Shown piece by piece: positions 59,291 through 64,000 of a stretch of DNA of 64,000 bases. The position numbers were made by a program, and so were the translations under genes. How positions within the stretch are numbered: the first letter of the stretch is position 1; every line of letters starts with the position of its first letter. Origin of the DNA: JAODBQ01 sp047602055 (lineage in GTDB: Bacteria; Actinomycetota; Acidimicrobiia; Acidimicrobiales; Ilumatobacteraceae); assembly GCA_047602055.1 (NCBI GenBank), contig JASGIG010000001.1, positions 1,302,001 through 1,366,000 of the forward strand. The letters are read 5' to 3'. The notes under the pieces are model-generated. The model saw nothing but the letters and a program-made list of their open reading frames with translations, was not told where the DNA came from and did not search any database.

Positions 59291-60595
59291 ATGCGTGCGT
59301 CGACGGCTGCCCCCGGCCACGCCCCGACGCGCCTCGCCGCGGCGACGATGGCCGTCCTGCTCGCCGTCGTCCCGCTCGTCCGCCCGGTGCCGGTGCACGG
59401 CGGGGCGGGGGCGGTCACGTCGAACTACCGGGTCGAGCTGCAGGGCGTCAGCCCGTCGACCACCGGCCTGCACGTCGAGATCGCCGACGTCAGCGGCACG
59501 CTGCGGCTCACCTGGGAGGGCGCCGGGACGGTCGTCGTCGACGGCTACGACGGTGAGCCGTACCTGCGCATCGACGCCGACGGCGTGGCCCGCAACGTGC
59601 GCTCGCCGGCGACGTATCTCAACCAGGACCGCTACGCCCGCGTCTCGATGCCGGCGACCGCCGACTCCGCGGCGACGCCCGAGTGGCAGCGGATCTCGAA
59701 TGGCCGCAGCGTCGAGTGGCACGACCACCGCACGCACTGGATGGACGTCGACCCGCCGCCGGCGGTGCAAGCCGATCCGTCGTCCGTGCACGTGATCATC
59801 GATCGGTGGCAGGTGCCGCTGGCCGTCGACGGCAACGCGGTGACGATCGACGGCCGGCTGCTGTGGGTGCCGGCGCCGAGCGCGGGGCCGTGGTGGCTGC
59901 TCGCCGTCGGGGTGTTCCTCGTCGTGCTCGGCCTGCTGGTGACGCGCTGGTGGCGGACCGTGGCGGTCGTCGCCGCCGGTGTTGGCACCGTGCTGTTCGC
60001 CGTCGACGGGTTCGGTTTCCTGGCCCGCAACCATCGTGGCGTGCTGCCGTGGGTGTGGGCGATCGGCTGGCCGCTCGCCGCCGCGACGGCGACGGTCGTG
60101 CTGGCCCGCCAGCTGCGCACCCGCCGTGAGCGGGTCCCGGCGGCGATGGCCATCGCCGGTGTCGTCATCGGCGTCGTCGGCGGCATCGACCGCCTCGACG
60201 GGATCAGCCACAGCCAGGTGTTCACCACTCTGCCGGACTGGTCGGCGCGCGCCGCGGCCGCGCTGTCGCTCGGGATCGGTGCCGCGCTCGTCGCCCGCTT
60301 CCTGCTCGACGTCGTCCCGGCGGCGCTCACCGGCCGTCCGTTGTCGGTGACGGGGGTGCACGACGACGCGTCGTTCGTGCTCGGATCGCAGCGGAGCTGC
60401 TCCCTGCGCCTGCCGTGCTCGCTGCCTCCGCTGTGCTTCGGCACTCGCCGCGTCTTGGATCGCTGCCCGTCGTGTTGGTTCGTGCTCGGATCGCAGCGGA
60501 GCTGCTCCCTGCGCCTGCCGTGCTCGCTGCCTCCGCTGTGCTTCGGCACTCGCCGCGTCTTGGATCGCCACCAGCCGGAACCGGTGACCGGATGA
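59291..60595 (+). CDS. secreted/membrane protein with C-terminal in-frame repeats
   Basis: 434 aa. Signal peptide to about residue 37 (AATMAVLLAVVPLVRPVPVH), an extracytoplasmic domain of about 170 aa (YRVELQGVSPSTTGLHVEIA, GRSVEWHDHRTHWMDVDPPP), and five or so membrane segments from about 195 (WWLLAVGVFLVVLGLLVTRW and others). The H-D-H-R-T-H-W motif could bind metal. The last 70 residues are two copies of a 35-aa repeat from a mobile repeat family (cysteine-rich), probably an added tail. Its stop overlaps the next start (ATGA). Confidence 0.72.
   Translation: MRASTAAPGHAPTRLAAATMAVLLAVVPLVRPVPVHGGAGAVTSNYRVELQGVSPSTTGLHVEIADVSGTLRLTWEGAGTVVVDGYDGEPYLRIDADGVARNVRSPATYLNQDRYARVSMPATADSAATPEWQRISNGRSVEWHDHRTHWMDVDPPPAVQADPSSVHVIIDRWQVPLAVDGNAVTIDGRLLWVPAPSAGPWWLLAVGVFLVVLGLLVTRWWRTVAVVAAGVGTVLFAVDGFGFLARNHRGVLPWVWAIGWPLAAATATVVLARQLRTRRERVPAAMAIAGVVIGVVGGIDRLDGISHSQVFTTLPDWSARAAAALSLGIGAALVARFLLDVVPAALTGRPLSVTGVHDDASFVLGSQRSCSLRLPCSLPPLCFGTRRVLDRCPSCWFVLGSQRSCSLRLPCSLPPLCFGTRRVLDRHQPEPVTG
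60374..60568 (+). repeat. two 105-bp direct repeats in the gene's 3' end (family D)
   Basis: Copies start at 60374 and 60479 and are nearly identical. The period is 35 codons, so the frame is kept. They contain the family D core (GCCTCCGCTGTGCTTCGGCA) also seen at 39766-39892 and 58129. Confidence 0.9.
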
Positions 60596-61251
60596 CGTGC
60601 GCCGCGTGGCAGGAGGCGATCTCGGCGGTGGTCGACGGCGAGGACGCTGGCGTCGACGAGCGGCTGCTCGCCGCCCACCTGTTGGGCTGTGCCGAGTGCC
60701 GGGCGTTCGCCGACTTCGCCGGCGCCGACCGCTCGCGCTGGCGAGTCCGCCCCGCCGAGCCGATGCCCGACCTCGCTCCGCGGGTGACGAAGTGGGCCGC
60801 GGTCGTCGACCGAGCCAGCCGCTGGAGCATCGTGCGCGCCCTGCTCGCCGTCGTCGCCGTCGAGATCATCGTCTTCTCACTGCCAGCGCTGGTGCTCGGT
60901 GACGAGCATCAGACCTCGGCGCACGCCGCCCGTCACCTCGGGGCGTTCACCGTCGCCTACGGCGCCGGCCTGCTCGTCGTCGTCGCCCGCCCCGCCCGGG
61001 CGCGGGCGATGCTGCCGGTCGCCGCCGTGCTCACCGGCACGCTGGTGATCACCGCGATCATCGACCTGCTCGACGGCGAGGTCCCCCTCCTCGGCGAGAC
61101 CCAGCACCTCCCCGAGGTGCTCAGCGTCGTCCTCGTCTGGCTCCTCGCCGTCCCCACCCCGAGGCGCGCCGGCAGGCGGGTCAAGGTTCCCGAGCAGCCG
61201 TCGCTGCGCCTCGTCGCCGACGACCCCGAAGCCGGTCGCCACGCCGGCTGA
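60592..61251 (+). CDS. zinc-finger (zf-HC2-like) membrane protein
   Basis: 219 aa. The N-terminus has the anti-sigma-type zinc motif LLAAHLLGCAECRAFADFAG (H-x-x-x-C-x-x-C) at about residue 24-40. Three or four membrane segments follow (LLAVVAVEIIVFSLPALVL, AFTVAYGAGLLVVVARPA, AAVLTGTLVITAIIDLLDG, VLSVVLVWLLAVP). Coupled to the upstream membrane protein by a four-base overlap. zf-HC2 proteins usually restrain an ECF sigma factor; no sigma gene is adjacent, so the partner is unknown. Confidence 0.78.
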   Translation: MTCAAWQEAISAVVDGEDAGVDERLLAAHLLGCAECRAFADFAGADRSRWRVRPAEPMPDLAPRVTKWAAVVDRASRWSIVRALLAVVAVEIIVFSLPALVLGDEHQTSAHAARHLGAFTVAYGAGLLVVVARPARARAMLPVAAVLTGTLVITAIIDLLDGEVPLLGETQHLPEVLSVVLVWLLAVPTPRRAGRRVKVPEQPSLRLVADDPEAGRHAG

Positions 61252-61298
61252 ACGTGCACTGCCCGCTGAGCCCAGCCCACCGTTCACCCAGTCAGTCT

Positions 61299-61388
61299 CG
61301 CTTCGGCCCGTGCGAGGCTCGTGCCGGGCGAACCCGGCGGTGCGACCGCCAGGGAGCCCGCCGGACGGGTCGGCCGGAGGCCGACCAT
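61299..61388. repeat. intergenic repeat family A, inverted copy
   Basis: Reverse complement of most of 37988-38090. It fills the space between two convergent genes. Confidence 0.75.
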
Positions 61389-61396
61389 CGAGCTCG

Positions 61397-62116
61397 TCAG
61401 CTCTGGCCGAGGGCCTGCTGGATCGCCGTCGTCAGGTCGTCCATGGCGATCTCGCCGGTGCTTCGCCAGCGCACGACGCCGTCCTTGTCGAGCAGGACGA
61501 ACGCCGGCCACGAGCTCATCCCGTACGCCGTGGCGGTCTCCGACGTCGGGCTGTCGGCGAGGATCGGGTGCGGCCAGTCCTCCTGCTCCAGCCAGGCCGA
61601 CGGCGGGTAGTTCGGCGAGCTCGCCGACGTCTGCGTGGCGACGGCGATGACGTCCACGCCCGACGGCGGGGTCCAGGCGGCGAGCTTGGGGATCTCCCGC
61701 TGGCAGTGCGGGCACCAGTGGGCGGCGAACACGATCAGCGTGGCGGTCGTCGAGTCGCCGCCGATGCTCACCGGCGTGCCGTCGAAGCTCAGCCCGTCGA
61801 CCTTCGGGGCGGTGACGCCGACCGCCGGATCGCTGCCGCTGTCGGAGTAGGCGGGCAGTGCCGAGCCGGTGATCGTCACCGGCTGGGTCTGCTCCAACCC
61901 GGCCGTCGACGGCTTGTCGTCGGAGCCGGAGGAGGCGACGACGGCGATGACCGCGGCCACGATCGCGACCGCGGCGACGATCCCGACGATCGTCCACGTC
62001 CGCTTCGAGATGCCGCCGGACGCCGGCTTCCTGGCCGGTGGGCGCTTGCCGGACGTGTTCGGCTTGGCGTAGGCGGGTGTCGCCTTGGCCCGGTTGGTGC
62101 TCGGCTTGTTGGCCAT
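61397..62116 (-). CDS. membrane-anchored thioredoxin-like (TlpA/ResA-type) protein
   Basis: 239 aa. A basic N-terminus, one membrane segment (WTIVGIVAAVAIVAAVIAVV, about 40-60), then an extracytoplasmic thioredoxin fold with active site FAAHWCPHCQREIPKL (C-P-H-C, as in DsbA) and cis-Pro in MSSWPAFVLLDKDG. The C-P-H-C and the downstream DsbB-type gene, 19 bases away on the same strand, suggest a disulfide-forming pair rather than a reductase. It is transcribed second in the unit. Confidence 0.9.
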   Translation of the reverse strand: MANKPSTNRAKATPAYAKPNTSGKRPPARKPASGGISKRTWTIVGIVAAVAIVAAVIAVVASSGSDDKPSTAGLEQTQPVTITGSALPAYSDSGSDPAVGVTAPKVDGLSFDGTPVSIGGDSTTATLIVFAAHWCPHCQREIPKLAAWTPPSGVDVIAVATQTSASSPNYPPSAWLEQEDWPHPILADSPTSETATAYGMSSWPAFVLLDKDGVVRWRSTGEIAMDDLTTAIQQALGQS

Positions 62117-62135
62117 GGGCGCGCCTTTCGGATGC

Positions 62136-62666
62136 TCAGTCGCCGTAGCGGGCGACCGTGACGAGGTTGACGATGGCGAGGAACCCGCAGCCGGCCATGA
62201 ACGGCAGGGTGACGAAGCCGAGCTCCTCGAACCAGATGTAATCGCATGGCACCGCCGACGAGCACGCGCCCGTCTCCAGCGACGGGAAGCGCTCCAGCAG
62301 GTAGTGGTACGTCGAGACGACCGCGCCGATCGAGGCCAGCACGGCGACGTACGCCAGCACGCCCCGGTCGCGCCGGATCGCGGCGATGACGAGGACGATC
62401 GACAGCGGGTACATGGCGATGCGCTGGTACCAGCACATCGTGCACGGCGTGTAGTGGGCGACCTCGGAGAAGTACAGGCTGCCGAGCGTGCAGCCGACGG
62501 CGATCGCCGCGGCCAAGCCGGCGGCGGCCGGGCGGAGCGCGTCGAGCGCCCCGGCGGCGCCGGGGGAGTGCCGGGCGACGACCCGCCATCCCGCCAGGGC
62601 GACGGTGAAGGCCAGCACGGCGACGGCCAGCAGGGCGCAGAACAGTTGGACGGCGGACGTTGACAT
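62136..62666 (-). CDS. disulfide bond formation protein, DsbB/BdbC family
   Basis: 176 aa with four to five membrane helices. The quinone-linked cysteine pair is in YTPCTMCWYQRIAMYPLSIV (C-x-x-C-W-Y-Q-R), and the second extracytoplasmic pair is in LETGACSSAVPCDYIW. These are the DsbB/BdbC hallmarks: it reoxidises a DsbA-type thioredoxin and passes electrons to quinone. The partner is very likely the C-P-H-C protein at 61397. Confidence 0.93.
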   Translation of the reverse strand: MSTSAVQLFCALLAVAVLAFTVALAGWRVVARHSPGAAGALDALRPAAAGLAAAIAVGCTLGSLYFSEVAHYTPCTMCWYQRIAMYPLSIVLVIAAIRRDRGVLAYVAVLASIGAVVSTYHYLLERFPSLETGACSSAVPCDYIWFEELGFVTLPFMAGCGFLAIVNLVTVARYGD

Positions 62667-62765
62667 CGGATCACCCCTCTGGTCGGTGGCCGGCCGCGGG
62701 TGGTTCCGGAAAAAGCTGCCGTCGCCTCTTGCGCTCGTGTAATTACGTTGGTGTAACTTTGGCGG

Positions 62766-62825
62766 GCCACAAGATCTGGGCAAGGACGCCCAGTGCGCCA
62801 GCGGCTGGGGCCACATCTAGTGGCC
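62766..62825 (+). promoter_or_regulatory. possible NrdR-type boxes upstream of nrdA
   Basis: Two similar blocks, CCACAAGATCTGGG (62767-62780) and CCACATCTAGTGG (62811-62823), precede the ribonucleotide reductase gene. They loosely resemble paired NrdR boxes, but their match and spacing are not ideal. The AT-rich TGTAATTACGTTGGTGTAAC stretch at 62738-62758 may hold the promoter. Confidence 0.3.
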
Positions 62826-62862
62826 ATGGGCGCACACACACGTTCGCAAAGTGAGGGCTGGA

Positions 62863-64000
62863 ATGACGTTGATCGAAGACCCCGGAACCGTCGTCACCGG
62901 CGCGCGTGACCAGACGCCACCGTCGGCCTCGGCCGACCAGACGCCATGGGGCGACGAGAGCCCGATGCGGGTGCGCAAGCGCAACGGCGGGCTGGAGCCG
63001 ATCGATCTCAACAAGATCGTCCGTGCCGTCGGCCGTGCCGCCCGCGGCCTCGACGGCGTCGACTCGATGCGCGTCGCCACCCGCACGATCTCCGGCCTGC
63101 ACGACGGCGCCACCACGATGGAGCTCGACGAGCTGAGCATCCGCACCGCCGCCGCCCTGGTCAGCATCGAGCCGAACTACAGCCGCCTCGCCGCCCGGCT
63201 GCTGGCCACCTTCATCCAGAAGGAGGTCGCCAACCAGGACATCCACTCGTTCTCGCAGTCGATCGCCGCCGGCCATCGTGCCGGGCTGATCGCCGACGCC
63301 ACCGCCGAGCTGGTCAGCCTCAACTCGCGCAAGCTCAACGAGGCCGTCGAGGCCGACCGCGACTGGCTGTTCGAGTACTTCGGCCTGCGCACCGTCTACG
63401 ACCGCTACCTGCTGCGCGACCCCGAGGGCCGCCTGGTCATCGAGACCCCGCAGTACTTCTTCCTGCGCGTCGCCTGCGGCCTGGCCCAGAGCGCCGAGGA
63501 GGCCATCGAGCTGTACCGGCTGATCTCCTCGCTCGACTACCTGCCGGCCACCCCGACCCTGTTCAACAGCGGCACCACCCACCCGCAGATGTCCAGCTGC
63601 TACCTGCTGGACAGCCCCGAGGACACGCTGGAGAACATCTACGACCGCTACAAGGACGTCGCCCGGCTGTCGAAGTTCGCCGGCGGCATCGGCCTGGCGT
63701 TCCACCGGGTGCGCAGCCGTGGCTCGCTGATCCGCGGCACCAACGGCCTGTCCAACGGCATCGTCCCGTGGCTGAAGACCCTCGACTCGTCGGTCTCCGC
63801 GGTCAACCAGGGCGGCAAGCGCAAGGGCGCGGCGTGCGTGTACCTGGAGACGTGGCACGCCGACATCGAGGAGTTCCTGGAGCTGCGCGACAACACCGGC
63901 GACGAGGCGCGGCGCACGCACAACCTCAACCTGGCCAACTGGGTGCCCGACCTGTTCATGGAGCGGGTGGAGAAGGACTGGACCTGGAGCCTGTTCGACC
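62863..64000 (+). CDS. nrdA: ribonucleoside-diphosphate reductase alpha subunit, 5' part
   Basis: 379 codons to the window edge, no stop. An N-terminal ATP-cone (MRVRKRNGGLEPIDLNKIVR and onwards to about residue 130) is followed by the R1 core: NYSRLAARLLATFIQKEVAN, LPATPTLFNSGTTHPQMSSC (the first redox-active Cys), KFAGGIGLAFHRVRSRGSLI, NQGGKRKGAACVYLETWHAD and TGDEARRTHNLNLANWVPDL. This is the class I type reducing ribonucleotides for DNA synthesis; the radical-relay and C-terminal cysteines lie beyond the window. The ATG follows GTGAGGG. Confidence 0.92.
   Translation, partial: MTLIEDPGTVVTGARDQTPPSASADQTPWGDESPMRVRKRNGGLEPIDLNKIVRAVGRAARGLDGVDSMRVATRTISGLHDGATTMELDELSIRTAAALVSIEPNYSRLAARLLATFIQKEVANQDIHSFSQSIAAGHRAGLIADATAELVSLNSRKLNEAVEADRDWLFEYFGLRTVYDRYLLRDPEGRLVIETPQYFFLRVACGLAQSAEEAIELYRLISSLDYLPATPTLFNSGTTHPQMSSCYLLDSPEDTLENIYDRYKDVARLSKFAGGIGLAFHRVRSRGSLIRGTNGLSNGIVPWLKTLDSSVSAVNQGGKRKGAACVYLETWHADIEEFLELRDNTGDEARRTHNLNLANWVPDLFMERVEKDWTWSLFD

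Noticed and set aside
62766..62825. Cobalamin riboswitch upstream of the ribonucleotide reductase
   Set aside because: No B12-box-like sequence or extended conserved structure is seen, and the protein is of class I type; the region is only about 60-190 bases.

Overview
The window is 64 kb of high-GC actinobacterial chromosome. Gene content suggests an uncultured-type actinobacterium, possibly of the class Acidimicrobiia: a DUF3263 protein, a class III lanthipeptide synthetase, an Lsr2 remnant, many crotonase/SDR/amidohydrolase genes, GTG starts and very high GC at third codon positions. That placement is inference from gene families; no rRNA gene is present.

Layout. 1-14477: end of glmM, an unusually long GlmS-type enzyme (together UDP-GlcNAc precursor synthesis), a quinone-oxidoreductase-like MDR protein with a MarR regulator, a decayed egtB, a crotonase, a cupin, a SHOCT membrane protein, a rhodanese, a PaaX-type regulator, a siderophore-type binding lipoprotein behind a possible iron box, AraC and GNAT genes, and an ECF sigma/membrane-protein pair. 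14520-27276: a degenerate integrative element in the 3' end of tRNA-Thr(TGT), with a tyrosine integrase next to the tRNA. It is filled by nested insertion sequences (two IS256-type, two identical IS3-like copies, two copies of another IS3, one ISL3) plus a DUF4041/GIY-YIG gene and the C-terminal stump of an Lsr2 gene. 27360-47095: membrane proteins, an FdhF/YdeP-type molybdoenzyme, a TesB thioesterase, a divergent diadenylate-cyclase-like protein, lipid-type enzymes, an MgtE-N/CBS plus NRAMP-like transport pair, uridine kinase, glycerate kinase, an IclR regulator and an orphan LivM permease. 47195-56566: a class III lanthipeptide locus: LanKC synthetase, three 48-aa precursors (two identical), two ABC half-transporters and a TPR protein. 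56710-64000: amidohydrolase, VOC protein, secreted protein, membrane proteins, a thioredoxin-like/DsbB pair and the start of a class I ribonucleotide reductase.

Two genome-wide themes. First, the spaces between genes hold several families of palindromic repeats. One 45-bp palindrome lies in frame inside coding sequence (twice in an ABC transporter gene, once in glmM). Second, at least nine single-base frameshifts interrupt otherwise well-conserved genes. One is proven by comparing two IS copies in this window. Either the assembly has residual indels or many genes are decaying; I treat most as likely sequence errors but cannot prove it.

The most interesting system is the lanthipeptide locus: precursors carry the Ser-x-x-Ser-(x)2-3-Cys pattern typical of labionin rings, and the synthetase has a three-fold internal repeat in its cyclase domain.
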